NCBI GenBank assembly: GCA_963693365.1
Contig: CAVNZM010000021.1
Coordinates: 1-64,000 of the forward strand
DNA length: 64,000 nucleotides
Direction: 5' to 3'
Source: Amoebidium appalachense
Taxonomy: Eukaryota; Ichthyosporea
The notes below the pieces were generated by a model. That model was not told the origin of the DNA. It was given only the letters and a program-made list of their open reading frames with translations, and ran no database searches. Both the position numbers and the translations under genes were made by a program. Shown here one piece after another: positions 23,909 to 32,675 of this stretch (positions are counted from its first letter, which is position 1; each line of letters opens with the position of its first letter).

Positions 23909-24418
23909 CTACTCCCCACCAGCCGCCCGCTGGGAGAGGTACTCGACAGGCACAAACTCGAGAAGTGCCGTCGTTGTGTACACGCTACGTCTACTCACAT
24001 GCATGCCGCAAACACGGGCACGGTTCTTGAAGCGTATGTACGAGGCATTGTGGCTGTTGTCGTGTGGTCCCCATGTTATGTTCATCCCGAACCGGTCCTC
24101 CTCCTCCTCATCGCCATAAAGCACGAGGTACAGCACAAGCGGCACGCCCTGGAGGTTCACGTTCATTTTCCACGCGTACATGCCCCGCCCCGCCTCATTC
24201 TGCGTGGACCACTCGGCCACATGCTCAATCAGCAGCAAGAATTCGTCCTCCCCATCCTCGGTGTCCTCGCACGGCAATGTCAGTTTCAAATACGTGCTGG
24301 CGGGGCGTATGAGGCTCAGCAGCTCGGCGAGATCCGAGCCGTTGTCTATAAAAGACGCTGCGGTTGGCGAGGGGTAGCCGTCGGCCTGGTTGGCAAGCAG
24401 CGAGTCAATGTTTCCCAT
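23909..24418 (-). CDS. Hypothetical protein with possible N-myristoylation signal
   Basis: This is a 169-residue frame from the ATG at 24416-24418. It starts MGNIDSLLANQ: Gly at position 2 and Ser at position 6 fit the N-myristoylation consensus well. The remaining sequence is acidic and beta-rich (YLKLTLPCEDTEDGEDEFLL and VPLVLYLVLYGDEEEEDRFG) with no family recognised. Myristoylated proteins in large DNA viruses are often membrane-associated virion proteins, so that role is a reasonable guess. Confidence 0.6.
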   Translation of the reverse strand: MGNIDSLLANQADGYPSPTAASFIDNGSDLAELLSLIRPASTYLKLTLPCEDTEDGEDEFLLLIEHVAEWSTQNEAGRGMYAWKMNVNLQGVPLVLYLVLYGDEEEEDRFGMNITWGPHDNSHNASYIRFKNRARVCGMHVSRRSVYTTTALLEFVPVEYLSQRAAGGE

Positions 24419-24590
24419 ACGACAGGGCAACATTATTCTGACCTCGAGCAGTGTTTCACGTCCGTGGCGCCGCGACGAGCAAACTGCCCATCTATAAAAG
24501 GCACCGCATACTCCCCCTAACCCCATCCCATCCACCTCCCTCGCCCGCCCCCCCCCCGCCCCCCCCCCCACCCCCCGCTGGCCTACCATT

Positions 24591-24768
24591 CGTCACGTGA
24601 CTTACATAGAACAGGATGCACTGTGAGCTGCAAGCTGGTAGCTCAGGCTACCGCTCGTCACGTGACCTGTAAGGGACATCAGCCAATCATAGAGGAGTGG
24701 TGGCTGTAGCCACCGGTCGTCACGTGACCTGTATGGGACATCAGCCAATCATAGAGGAGTGGTGGCTG
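24591..24768. repeat. 62-base tandem repeat with CACGTG and CCAATC
   Basis: Two near-identical 51-base blocks (24656-24706 and 24718-24768) start CGTCACGTGACCTGTA and contain GGGACATCAGCCAATCAT. They differ by one base. A partial copy (CGTCACGTGA) starts at 24591. CACGTG is an E-box/G-box core and CCAATC the box recurring in this genome, so these are probably regulatory. Confidence 0.85.
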
Positions 24769-24769
24769 C

Positions 24770-24812
24770 GCCATGGCGATGCTCTTGCCACTGCCACGGG
24801 GGCCGACAAGCC
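24770..24812 (-). pseudogene. Fragment resembling the Walker A region of the packaging ATPase gene
   Basis: This 43-base stretch (CGCCATGGCGATGCTCTTGC onward) matches 23644-23687 in the ATPase gene with about five differences and encodes the GPRGSGKS-type Walker A region on the same strand. No other part of the gene is recognisable around it, so it is a relic of a duplicated or transferred copy. Confidence 0.65.
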
Positions 24813-25162
24813 AAGCAGTTGACTACAGCCGGTTAAAATACCAAGGTGTCGCTTCCAGATGCCTGCAGTCTCGTGATCGGAATACCGTGTGTGTGTGTGT
24901 GGAGATGAAGGAGGGGCGGCTCGGGGTTACGTTTTCTTTCTCTTGTGCTTCCTGTGCTTTTTGGGCTTTGGTTTATTCTGTGACTAACTCTCTTAGTACT
25001 CCACGCAAACCACTTCTTCATCCGTGCCATACCCGTGGCCAATAAGAAGCTTCTAATAGCACGGACCACGCTGAAACAGTTTCCGGGGCCCCCCTGCCCC
25101 CCTTCCCTTTCTATCTTTCTTTTTTTCTTTTCTCCCCCTCCCCCCCCCCCCTCCCACCCCCC

Positions 25163-25729
25163 TCAGCTACACTGCACGCGCTTCTCCCTGATGGCCGCCG
25201 TGATGCCGTCCAGGTCGATATCATCGGACAGCTCAATCGGCCTGTTCGGATGCAGCAGCGCGTTGGCCAGCAGCACCACAAACGCCCGGTGCCCCACGCT
25301 GTACGGCCTCGACCGGTCGAGCGCCACAATAAACACGGCCTCGTCCGACTCCTTCTTGACCACGAACGACATGAGCGACCCCTCGTTCTCCACAAACGCA
25401 ATAACCACGGCTCCGGCCTCGACCTTGCTCACGAGCCTCTGCAGCTCCATGAGCTCGCCGGGGCTGTCGGAGATCAGCAGCTTGGAGAACAGGCTGAACT
25501 GGATGCCCGTGAAGCTGTTGAGCGCGCGCAGCAGGAACTTGCCCAGCGAGTAGCTGTTCTCCACCAGCAGGCTCTTGAGCGAGATCATGGTCTCCTCGCG
25601 GTCCGGCCGCGGCATGCTCTCGAGCGCGGCGGCGGCGTCGACCGAGTCATACACGCACTCGTACCAGCTCTTGTATCCGGTCACGGGGAGGGCATACTGG
25701 TGCCATTCGACATAGAAGCGCATCGGCAT
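25163..25729 (-). CDS. Hypothetical protein
   Basis: This is a 188-residue frame from the ATG at 25727-25729 (MPMRFYVEWHQ). It is globular, with alternating helices and strands, including GAVVIAFVENEGSLMSFVVK and AVFIVALDR, as in a small alpha/beta domain. No catalytic motif is recognised. It is bordered on its left by a pyrimidine-rich tract and on its right by a KilA-N-family gene on the same strand. Confidence 0.6.
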   Translation of the reverse strand: MPMRFYVEWHQYALPVTGYKSWYECVYDSVDAAAALESMPRPDREETMISLKSLLVENSYSLGKFLLRALNSFTGIQFSLFSKLLISDSPGELMELQRLVSKVEAGAVVIAFVENEGSLMSFVVKKESDEAVFIVALDRSRPYSVGHRAFVVLLANALLHPNRPIELSDDIDLDGITAAIREKRVQCS

Positions 25730-25769
25730 TGAGTAGGGGGCAGATAATTGTGGGGGGTGGAGCAAAAGG

Positions 25770-27188
25770 TTATGGGAAGCGGATGGTCGGCCAATTTTCC
25801 TGTCGTGCTAGGTCGTTCCATGCCTCCATGACCACTCTGAATCCTGTGTAGTTGTTGGCAAGCTGTTCCTGGTTACCCGACTTCCCCCCAATCCTGATAT
25901 GTTGCACGTGTCTACGCACCAGGCACTTAAACTCAAACTCAAAATTCCGAGCCTCGATCTTGTCTTTTGCTGGAATGGCAAGGAGCACGTTATCCAAAAT
26001 CTTGTCACGGCATTTCTCCTTTTTGTAGCGCTTGGCAATGCCATCTTGTCCGGTCATTCCAAACATCAGCGTGCCATCGCAGTTGTCGACAAAGTACATG
26101 CATGGTCCGGTCTTTGCTTTGTCTGTTACCTCCTTATTGAGCTCGCCGAGGACGTAAAACCGCGAGTCGAGGCGCGACAGCAGGGCCTGTGACTCTTTAT
26201 TCTGTTCGTGTGCTAGGGCCATTGTTCTCCTCTTGGCCTCCTCCTTCCGTTCACACTCCTCAGCCCGGGCCCTTGCTTCTTCCACCCTGGCCCTGGCAAT
26301 GCGCTCCTCCTCGTCTGCTCTAACCTGAGCTGCTAGTGCCTCTGGGTTGAGGTTAACTGCAGCCTGTTTCTGAAGCATCACCACCTTCTCCGCAAGCTCG
26401 ATTGCCCTCTCTGGTAGATATCCACCATTCTTCTTCATCATCCAATATTTGATGTCTGTTTCAACCACCACCATTCGCGGCCGCTTAACAACTATCGTGT
26501 CTGGTGTAGACGGTCTCTTTCCGATTGCCTCGGTCATGTCGATGTGCACTGACTGTGTGTGAGATCCGTCGCCGCGTCCGTGGTCTGCAATACGGACAAG
26601 ATCCTTCAAAAAATCCATATTGCCGAGGTGTGACTTCAGCATCACGTCGTCCCAGAAGGTAAGGAGCGACGGAAAGCAGTAACGCAGGAATGCGGGTGCC
26701 AGTTCAAAGGCCATCCACGCCCCTCGATACATTTCCAGCTCTGGTTCCATCTCATGAGTAACATAGCAATTGTTCGGTAGTTTTTTGATTCTTGTATACT
26801 GCCCGCGAACCAGCCAATCCGGGGAACTTCCTTCCGGTAAGAAGTTCCTTTTGCATAGTGTAAATGTTTTATCTACGACCGACTTGTTGTTGATGACCCA
26901 TTGAGCAGCACCCTTTCTTGTTTGCTCCTCCTTCGATGCACTCATGGCCGAGTACCCCGCGTTGAAGAAGACATGCCCGGCGAACTTTGTCAGGTACGTG
27001 AGCACGCTCCCCCCATCTGGCGCAAAAAATGGGCGAACGCCGGGCCACTCGGGCACAGAGCTCGTGTCCACGCGTGTTTCGATTTCCGGGTGCCATTCTG
27101 GGCCCAGAGGGGTGTGGGTTGCTGCAGAATTCTTTTGGACACGGTCGTATGCAGGCGGTGGGGCACTGGGGACGTGTGCTGTGGCCAT
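25770..27188 (-). CDS. KilA-N family protein with T5orf172-like C-terminal region
   Basis: This is a 472-residue frame from the ATG at 27186-27188; upstream open sequence is excluded because it lacks similarity to the sister gene. It is a paralogue of 28990-30324: shared blocks are RVDTSSVPEWPGVRPFFAPD, GHVFFNAGYSA, YRGAWMAFELAPAFLRYCFP and MDFLKDLVRIADHGRGDG. The first half is KilA-N-like (DNA-binding). A charged helical linker (about residues 270-360) is followed by a C-terminal region beginning CMYFVDNCDGTLMFGMTGQD, which resembles the GIY-YIG-like T5orf172 domain, though the typical Tyr-Ile and KIGHT motif is degraded to MFGMT. It could be a DNA-binding regulator with an inactive nuclease-like tail. 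Confidence 0.75.
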   Translation of the reverse strand: MATAHVPSAPPPAYDRVQKNSAATHTPLGPEWHPEIETRVDTSSVPEWPGVRPFFAPDGGSVLTYLTKFAGHVFFNAGYSAMSASKEEQTRKGAAQWVINNKSVVDKTFTLCKRNFLPEGSSPDWLVRGQYTRIKKLPNNCYVTHEMEPELEMYRGAWMAFELAPAFLRYCFPSLLTFWDDVMLKSHLGNMDFLKDLVRIADHGRGDGSHTQSVHIDMTEAIGKRPSTPDTIVVKRPRMVVVETDIKYWMMKKNGGYLPERAIELAEKVVMLQKQAAVNLNPEALAAQVRADEEERIARARVEEARARAEECERKEEAKRRTMALAHEQNKESQALLSRLDSRFYVLGELNKEVTDKAKTGPCMYFVDNCDGTLMFGMTGQDGIAKRYKKEKCRDKILDNVLLAIPAKDKIEARNFEFEFKCLVRRHVQHIRIGGKSGNQEQLANNYTGFRVVMEAWNDLARQENWPTIRFP

Positions 27189-27341
27189 TGCTAATGGCAC
27201 AGAAAAAAAACAATAATGAAAAAAAAGAATGGGAGAAAAGGGAGAAGACCGCGAACCCACCACAACCCCAAACCGCCCAAGGTACCCCATCCATACGCAG
27301 CAAACCACACCCACAGACCGGAGAACACGTTTGCCCATCCC

Positions 27342-28196
27342 TCACAGCTTGCTGGCAGCTCGCTCCAATTGTTCGGCCTGCAGCTGCTGCTGCCACAAGC
27401 TGAACAGCAGCGAGTCCGTCTTGCGTGTGCATGCCAGGAGCCCATTGACCCGACACGACACGTTGGTCCCGCCCACGCCCACGCAGCCATTGCTGAAGCA
27501 CAGCGTCTTGCCGTTGCTGCCCTTGTGGGCGTTGATGAGGTTGCCGGCCAGCGTTGCCTCGGCCGTGTTGCCGGACGCCTTGTCGCTGTGGAACAGCTTC
27601 ATGAAACGCGTTGCCTCCCTCTTGGCAGCATCACGGTCGATGGGTATGGGGGGGAGTAGATGATCCTTCTTGAGCCCGTCAAAGTAGAATGAGCCAAACA
27701 GGGAGTGGAGCCAATCCTTGCAAAACTTTGCCTTGTCGGCCGCAAAGGCCAGTCGATGGAGACAGTTCTCACCCCATTGAACCTTCCCGCTTAAAAGCTC
27801 CACCAGGACCCCATCCAAATTTTTCCGGAGTGAAACCGCCAGGTCGACAACTTCCTTCTTCCGACCCTTCCGGGTCATGGTTTTCTTGTAACGATTCTTG
27901 GCGGCCTGTGCGTTAGCCCGAGTCTTGGCTTTAATGTTGGGTCGGTCAAGGATGCAGCGCTCGTCCTTGCACTTGGCAGCATGGGTGGCGTGGGCGGTCC
28001 AGGTTCCCGCAACGTACCCACACGCCGACCTTGTGAGACCCAGCGCCGACAACCATGAATCCGTGGGGACGCACTCTGGGTGTGTCTTACGGCGCTTGTT
28101 GATGTGTCGCACCAGCTGGTAGCGATGGCTCTCAAAGCCACACGCACAGGCGGCCTGGTTCCATGACTGGAGTGGCATGATGTAAAGCTGCGACAA
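27342..28196 (-). CDS. Hypothetical basic protein with zinc-finger-like N-terminus and J-domain-like motif
   Basis: This is a 284-residue frame; the second Met (28178) is an equally good start. Residues about 17-43 contain CACGFESHRYQLVRHINKRR and HPEC, a Cys/His array like a degenerate C2H2 finger. Another Cys/His set (CKDERC) follows near residue 75. The region 85-115 is strongly basic (KNRYKKTMTRKGRKK). Residues about 195-225 (FMKLFHSDKASGNTAEATLA) resemble the helix-HPD-helix of DnaJ proteins, with HSDK in place of HPDK. Together this suggests a nucleic-acid-binding protein, with a possible chaperone-contact motif. TATATAAG on the leftward strand lies about 230 bases upstream. Confidence 0.55.
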   Translation of the reverse strand: MSQLYIMPLQSWNQAACACGFESHRYQLVRHINKRRKTHPECVPTDSWLSALGLTRSACGYVAGTWTAHATHAAKCKDERCILDRPNIKAKTRANAQAAKNRYKKTMTRKGRKKEVVDLAVSLRKNLDGVLVELLSGKVQWGENCLHRLAFAADKAKFCKDWLHSLFGSFYFDGLKKDHLLPPIPIDRDAAKREATRFMKLFHSDKASGNTAEATLAGNLINAHKGSNGKTLCFSNGCVGVGGTNVSCRVNGLLACTRKTDSLLFSLWQQQLQAEQLERAASKL

Positions 28197-28881
28197 TAAA
28201 AGGAGAATAGGGTTGACGTGTCGCCCCGTTCTGTTGCGATTGGGGAGAAAAAGATGAATTGGGGTATGGTTTTCTGATTGATTTTAGGAGAAGGAGTGGA
28301 ATCGATTAACCTGTTCTCTATGAAAACGTGGACCAGATGGTGACAGAATTCGGCGACTTCTCTCTGGTTTGGTAAGAAAAGGGTTGTGTTGATCAGAAGT
28401 GTTGATCTGGAGAATATGTTACGCTTATATACCTGCACCCCCCCAATCCTTTGTTCTGGTGGAAGAACTGTCCTCGGAACTGTCCTTGGTATCTTCTTTA
28501 TGCTGGCGTAACCAGTACACAGGCGCTCATTAGCGCTAGCCTCTGACCAAGGAGTGTCCTAGGCAAGCGCCAAGGTCGACCAGCCCTCCTCAATAGCGCA
28601 GCTGTTCCATTTCTCCATCACAGATCTGAACAGCTCATAGTCGTTACCGATGTTTTCAGACCCATCAATTTTCATGGAATTTTCATTTTTTTTTCAACGT
28701 TTTTTTTCTCTTTTTCGTGCAGCGTTTGTTGTTCTGGGGGGATGGAGCATCTGGGCCTTTGTTAACCGTTGGGCCCAGAAGGGGGTTTTTTTTTTCCCGG
28801 CCCTCCCCCGTGACAAAAAATTTTTTTTTGGGGGGTATTTTTAAAAAAAAAAAAAATTTTTCGGGGTTTTGTTTTTTTTTT

Positions 28882-28912
<31 letters not shown>

Positions 28913-28989
28913 GGCCCCCGCCCGCCCCGGGTTTTTTTCTTTTTTCCCCCCCCTAAAAAAAAAAAAAAAAAAAATTTTTTCCAACCAGA
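28197..28989. other. Spacer ending in suspicious low-complexity sequence
   Basis: 28197-28640 is ordinary spacer with a TATATAAG box (leftward, about 28428-28435) and a block at about 28311-28375 resembling the 58.1- and 60.4-kb repeats. From about 28680 to 28982 the sequence is almost pure homopolymers: long T, G, C and A runs such as 20 T followed by 23 G. This looks like an unresolved or poor-quality stretch rather than natural DNA. Open frames within it were ignored. Confidence 0.6.
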
Positions 28990-30324
28990 TCACACCAGCC
29001 GAATATCATCCTCTCCGTAAACTTCCTTGAACGCATTTGAGACGCGTACATAGTCCGCGGCAAACATCTCCCGCTTGTTCCCAACTGCACACCTCACCGG
29101 CTTCAGTTGGTTCTGCACCAGTTTCTCGAACTGCTCGGCCTCCTTCTTGTTGCGGTGGGGCATGCACAGGATGATAAGCTCCTTCATGTCATGGGACCAG
29201 AGGTCATACTTGTAGCGTTCGAATAGAGAGTTCCCTGTGTGCCCAATCTTGATGTAGCCGTCGATGTGCAGTGCGTACACACATGCCCCTGCCGCCGCCT
29301 TGAGAGACCACTCGAAGTTTAGCTGCCGCCAGGCCACAAAGTGCACGTCCAGTCCCTTGAGCTCGGCCTTCATCTCGCGCACAGCCTTGACCATGGCAAG
29401 CGTGGAGTCGATGCCCCGCTGTATTGTGTCCTGTTTGGCTTTCTCGGTACGCTCAGCCTCCTCGGCGCGCTTGACAGCGGCGAGCGCTTCGGGGTTGTCA
29501 TTGGTACAGAAATCGCGATGTACAGTAACCACAAAGTGGTGCAGCTGCTTCATGGCCGTGTCAAAATCAACCCCGGGTTTGAACCAGCGATCCGGATCGA
29601 GCATGGCATCCAGTGTGCTTCGTTTGACCACTGCCGACTCGGCGTCCTCTTCTCGCTCACGCTTCCGGGACCCCTCGTTCATGTCGATGGTCACGGACCG
29701 AGTCCTGCATCCATCACCTCGTCCCTGGTCGGCAATGCGAATCAACTCGGGGAAGAAGTCCATCTGGCCCAGGTGCGACTTGACCATCACCCCGTCCCAG
29801 AACTGGCGCAGGTCGGGAAAGCAGTAGCGCAGAAAGGGGGCCGTCAGCTCGAAAGCCATCCAGGTGCCACGAAACATCTCGAGGGTGGGTGTCAGGCCAT
29901 GAGTTGCAAATGCACATACAACAGAGTTATCGGGTTGAGAAACTGTAGGGAGCTTCTTGATGTTGGCATAACCCGACCGTATCAGCCAATCAGAGGAGAG
30001 GCGCTCGTGAGCGCTTGTCCTCTGAATCAGCCTCAGTACATCTTCCACTAAAGCAGAATTGTTCCTCTTCCAATCCATGGGTTTCTTTTTTACCCCCGCC
30101 TCCTCAGCCCCCTTGCCCGCCGAGTACCCCGCGTTGAAAAACACGTGCCCGTCGTACTTGCTGAGCCACGTGAGCACCCTCCCCCCGTCGGGCGCGTAGA
30201 ACGGGCGCACCCCGGGCCAGTCGGGCACGGACGAGGTGTCGACACGCGCCTCATTGCCAGGAGCGGGCTTCCAGGTGGGCCCGATGACGGGAGTGGAATA
30301 GGGCGGGGGGTTGTACCGTGCCAT
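28990..30324 (-). CDS. KilA-N family protein with T5orf172-like C-terminal domain
   Basis: This 444-residue protein is a paralogue of 25770-27188. The KilA-N-like region spans about residues 25-200. A linker with RKREREED and a long helix follows (about 205-335). The C-terminal domain starts GACVYALHIDGYIKIGHTGN, continues FERYKYDLWS and ends REMFAADYVRVSNAFKEV. This is a good match to the T5orf172/GIY-YIG-like domain (Y-ALH, KIGHT, R). These domain pairs are common in viral and phage DNA-binding proteins. A TATAAAAGG box lies 33-40 bases upstream (30357-30364, leftward), a strong promoter signal. Confidence 0.8.
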   Translation of the reverse strand: MARYNPPPYSTPVIGPTWKPAPGNEARVDTSSVPDWPGVRPFYAPDGGRVLTWLSKYDGHVFFNAGYSAGKGAEEAGVKKKPMDWKRNNSALVEDVLRLIQRTSAHERLSSDWLIRSGYANIKKLPTVSQPDNSVVCAFATHGLTPTLEMFRGTWMAFELTAPFLRYCFPDLRQFWDGVMVKSHLGQMDFFPELIRIADQGRGDGCRTRSVTIDMNEGSRKREREEDAESAVVKRSTLDAMLDPDRWFKPGVDFDTAMKQLHHFVVTVHRDFCTNDNPEALAAVKRAEEAERTEKAKQDTIQRGIDSTLAMVKAVREMKAELKGLDVHFVAWRQLNFEWSLKAAAGACVYALHIDGYIKIGHTGNSLFERYKYDLWSHDMKELIILCMPHRNKKEAEQFEKLVQNQLKPVRCAVGNKREMFAADYVRVSNAFKEVYGEDDIRLV

Positions 30325-30336
30325 GGCGCAGGTGGT

Positions 30337-30651
30337 TTAGACTGGCGTTTGTCGCCCTTTTATACCTTCTGACCCCACGAAACCCCCCAACGTCATTAGA
30401 AACGTACCTAGAAACGTACGCAGGTAGTTGGTTTCATCGTCATACCAGAGATTGTATCTGTTGTAAACGTGTGTATTGATGGCATGGAACTGACTGTCCA
30501 TTATGGAATCGCTGGCAATATCAAGTACCGACATACACCCCGCATTATACAAAGCCACACACAAAAGGTCCTGCAACCTAACGGTAGACAAGGGGAGTGG
30601 TTGTACAAATAAAACATCGGCGCAAACTGCAACGCACAAGTTGTATTGCAT
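30337..30651 (-). CDS. Possible small protein upstream of the KilA-N gene
   Basis: This is a 104-residue frame from the ATG at 30649-30651. It has a hydrophobic start (MQYNLCVAVCADVLFVQPLP) and a segment like LQDLLCVALYNAGC. It has no recognised family, it covers the TATA box of the downstream gene, and it starts next to a run of 17 C (30663-30679). It may be a decayed or non-coding frame, so confidence is low. Confidence 0.3.
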   Translation of the reverse strand: MQYNLCVAVCADVLFVQPLPLSTVRLQDLLCVALYNAGCMSVLDIASDSIMDSQFHAINTHVYNRYNLWYDDETNYLRTFLGTFLMTLGGFVGSEGIKGRQTPV

Positions 30652-30692
30652 TTTATTCGTAACCCCCCCCCCCCCCCCCAAAACCCCAGACT

Positions 30693-31289
30693 CTACTTCA
30701 CGTCCAGCGTGGTTGGCTTGGAGAACTTGATGTAGAGATGGAAGCCGTTGACGGTCAGATCAACATTCGCGAGGTCGGTTTCGTCGACCGTGCAGCGATA
30801 TGATTCGCCAATGCCCAGCGAGAAGTTGCTGAGGAGGCGCACCCTTGTAGGACGGTTCTCGTCACTCTCGCTGCAAAACTCCATGCGGGCAATTTCGTAG
30901 TGCGGAATTTGAGCGTCTCCTCTGAAACACGAAATCAGCAGATTCTCACCTTCAAGAATGCATCGACCCTTTGGGGTGGAGCGTATCCTCATAGGCACCC
31001 AGGGCTGAGAACGACGCCACGAGCGGTCATAGCCGTCTGTGGTGACACATGAAACTGAAATAAAATACTTGACAAGAATCTGGTCGTGGCCAGTAGGTCG
31101 CTCGTAAACTGCCTTGCACAGTGCCGGAATTGCATATAGACAATCGCTCACAGTCGAGCGCCCCTCATACCAGGGAGTTCCCAGTCTCATGACCGCGGCC
31201 ACCTCAGTGTCGTTGTCTCTACTGAAGGGCGCGCGCTCTCTTGGCCGAATACCCATCCATGCCACGAAATCTGCCTTCTCGGGTGTCAT
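30693..31289 (-). CDS. Hypothetical protein
   Basis: This is a 198-residue frame from the ATG at 31287-31289 (MTPEKADFVAWMGIRPRERA). It is soluble and beta-rich, with balanced composition and several Cys residues. The C-terminal half (RVRLLSNFSLGIGESYRCTV) looks like a beta-sandwich. No family is recognised. CCAAT/ATTGG boxes about 100-140 bases upstream (31381-31428) are likely promoter elements. A C17 run follows the stop. Confidence 0.6.
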   Translation of the reverse strand: MTPEKADFVAWMGIRPRERAPFSRDNDTEVAAVMRLGTPWYEGRSTVSDCLYAIPALCKAVYERPTGHDQILVKYFISVSCVTTDGYDRSWRRSQPWVPMRIRSTPKGRCILEGENLLISCFRGDAQIPHYEIARMEFCSESDENRPTRVRLLSNFSLGIGESYRCTVDETDLANVDLTVNGFHLYIKFSKPTTLDVK

Positions 31290-31380
31290 TTTTCAAAAAC
31301 GAGTTCAAATGCACTATGGAACAGAGTAAATGGCACGCTACAAGTTTTTCTCCACCTTGGAAGGGTGGGCCGCGATATCC

Positions 31381-31428
31381 GATTGGCTGTGATTTAATTG
31401 GATCTTCGATTGATTACGCGAGCCAATC
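31381..31428. promoter_or_regulatory. CCAAT-box cluster upstream of the 31289 gene
   Basis: GATTGG at 31381-31386, AATTGG at about 31396-31401 and CCAATC at 31423-31428 lie between the leftward genes at 31289 and 31506. This arrangement of paired boxes is the same as in other spacers of this genome. Confidence 0.5.
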
Positions 31429-31505
31429 ACCGATCACGAATTTAACGAATCTGCATTCCAGGCATTCCGCTGAAGATCTGTACAGCCATCATCGCGCTGG
31501 GGCTT

Positions 31506-31763
31506 CTACAAACCCCCCTTTGTGATTTCCAGCGCCAGGATCAGCAGCAGCAGCAGCACGATGAAGTCAAGGCGCCTGAGCACGGGGTCACGCGAGAACC
31601 AGCGCCCCCCGGGCTGGGTAGCCCCACGTAGGTAGCCTATGCCTGAACCACCGTGTGTGCGCGCCACGCGGCCCGGGTGCCGCTGCACGTCGGTGGTGAT
31701 GGGCGGGAACAGGGCGTCCAGTGGGTTGTCGACATTGAAGTTGACCGAGTTGTACAGACTCAT
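31506..31763 (-). CDS. Small tail-anchored membrane protein
   Basis: This is an 85-residue frame from the ATG at 31761-31763 (MSLYNSVNFNVDNPLDALFP). The chain is polar and Gly/Arg-rich until a C-terminal hydrophobic segment (RLDFIVLLLLLILALEITK), as in tail-anchored virion membrane proteins. No family is recognised. It ends 3 bases from the start of the next gene's stop, so the cluster 31506-32897 is tightly packed on one strand. Confidence 0.65.
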   Translation of the reverse strand: MSLYNSVNFNVDNPLDALFPPITTDVQRHPGRVARTHGGSGIGYLRGATQPGGRWFSRDPVLRRLDFIVLLLLLILALEITKGGL

Positions 31764-31765
31764 TG

Positions 31766-32653
31766 CTACAGGCGCCGTGCAAAATCTGCGAGAGTGCCCG
31801 GAGCCACGTGGACAATGACCTCGTTTTGCCGGCCCTGGATCCACACGCCCTCCGCGACCTGCTGCGGGGGTGGCATACCGCGGTCCACCAGCTGGCCCTG
31901 CACGCGCACGGTCTCGCTGCGCAGCCAGGTCACGGTGGGGGACGGGTGCGTGGCGCCGGTCTCGTCTAGCATCTCCTGCAGCCGGCGCAGGTTGGCCTGC
32001 ACCTCAAGCTGGTAGCGGCTGCCCTGGTTGCAGATGCTGCAGAACTCGTCGAACAGCCGCGAAAGCGCGATGTGCGCCTCCACGGACACGTTTGAGTAGG
32101 GGTCGGCGGCGTGCAGGCGCTGCAGCTGCTCAGAAATGCGATTGACCAGGTCCGCCAGCATTCGGTCAACGAGCACCATGGCGTCGTGCTCGATGACGGC
32201 GGCCATCTTGGTACGCGCCAGGTTCTCGGTGCGCAGACGCACACACAGCGCAAACGCAAACCCGGTGCACTGGTCCAGGCGCGCGAGCTCGGCCGCGCTG
32301 AAGGGGGTGTTGGCAAACGGGTCACGGAGGTTGCCGGTCTTGCTGATGTAGTCGGCCAGGGTGGCCGCATCGCATCCGTACACGTGGCCAGCGCGTGTGT
32401 ACTTGAAGCAGTCGCGGGGTAGCGGCTCCAGAGAGAAGGGGTCGGTGTCGTTGGTAAGGTTTGGGGGGCGTCTACGCAGGAAGTCAAAGACACGGAAAAC
32501 ACGCAGGAAAAGCAAATGCAGCGCGGGCACGGCCTGCACAATAGCCACGAGTTCGGCATGCCGCTTGTGTGTGGGCAGGGCAAAGCCACCGTAGCGCCTG
32601 GCGATATAGCAGATCATCTCCTTCTGCATGTTTCCAAGCCTCTCCTCCGCCAT
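31766..32653 (-). CDS. Protein with U-box/RING-like segment
   Basis: This is a 295-residue frame from the ATG at 32651-32653 (MAEERLGNMQKEMICYIAR). Residues about 70-130 read NDTDPFSLEPLP, then HVYGCDAATLADYI, then LRDPFANTPFSAAELARLD. This matches the spacing of U-box-like domains (DP-x-S-LEP, hydrophobic core, NP-x-TR-x-P). U-boxes recruit ubiquitin-transfer machinery, and similar domains occur in several NCLDVs. The C-terminal half is helical. Identification is by pattern, and an alternative is a structural protein with coincidental similarity. Confidence 0.55.
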   Translation of the reverse strand: MAEERLGNMQKEMICYIARRYGGFALPTHKRHAELVAIVQAVPALHLLFLRVFRVFDFLRRRPPNLTNDTDPFSLEPLPRDCFKYTRAGHVYGCDAATLADYISKTGNLRDPFANTPFSAAELARLDQCTGFAFALCVRLRTENLARTKMAAVIEHDAMVLVDRMLADLVNRISEQLQRLHAADPYSNVSVEAHIALSRLFDEFCSICNQGSRYQLEVQANLRRLQEMLDETGATHPSPTVTWLRSETVRVQGQLVDRGMPPPQQVAEGVWIQGRQNEVIVHVAPGTLADFARRL

Positions 32654-32675
32654 ACCAGCACGCGCCAATAATCGA

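Larger units (their letters stand above)
24419..25162. other. 740-base spacer with E-box/CCAAT repeats
   Basis: No gene is supported. From left to right it holds a TATA-like TATAAAAG at 24492-24499 (rightward), C-rich tracts (24547-24576), tandem repeats with CACGTG and CCAATC (24591-24768), a fragment resembling the packaging ATPase gene (24770-24812), a GT-dinucleotide stretch near 24888-24900, and a pyrimidine-rich tract (25085-25160). This looks like a remnant of rearrangement combined with a promoter region. Confidence 0.55.

Noticed and set aside
28650-28956. Open frames in the homopolymer stretch
   Set aside because: They are made of poly-Phe, poly-Gly and similar runs from low-quality or low-complexity sequence.
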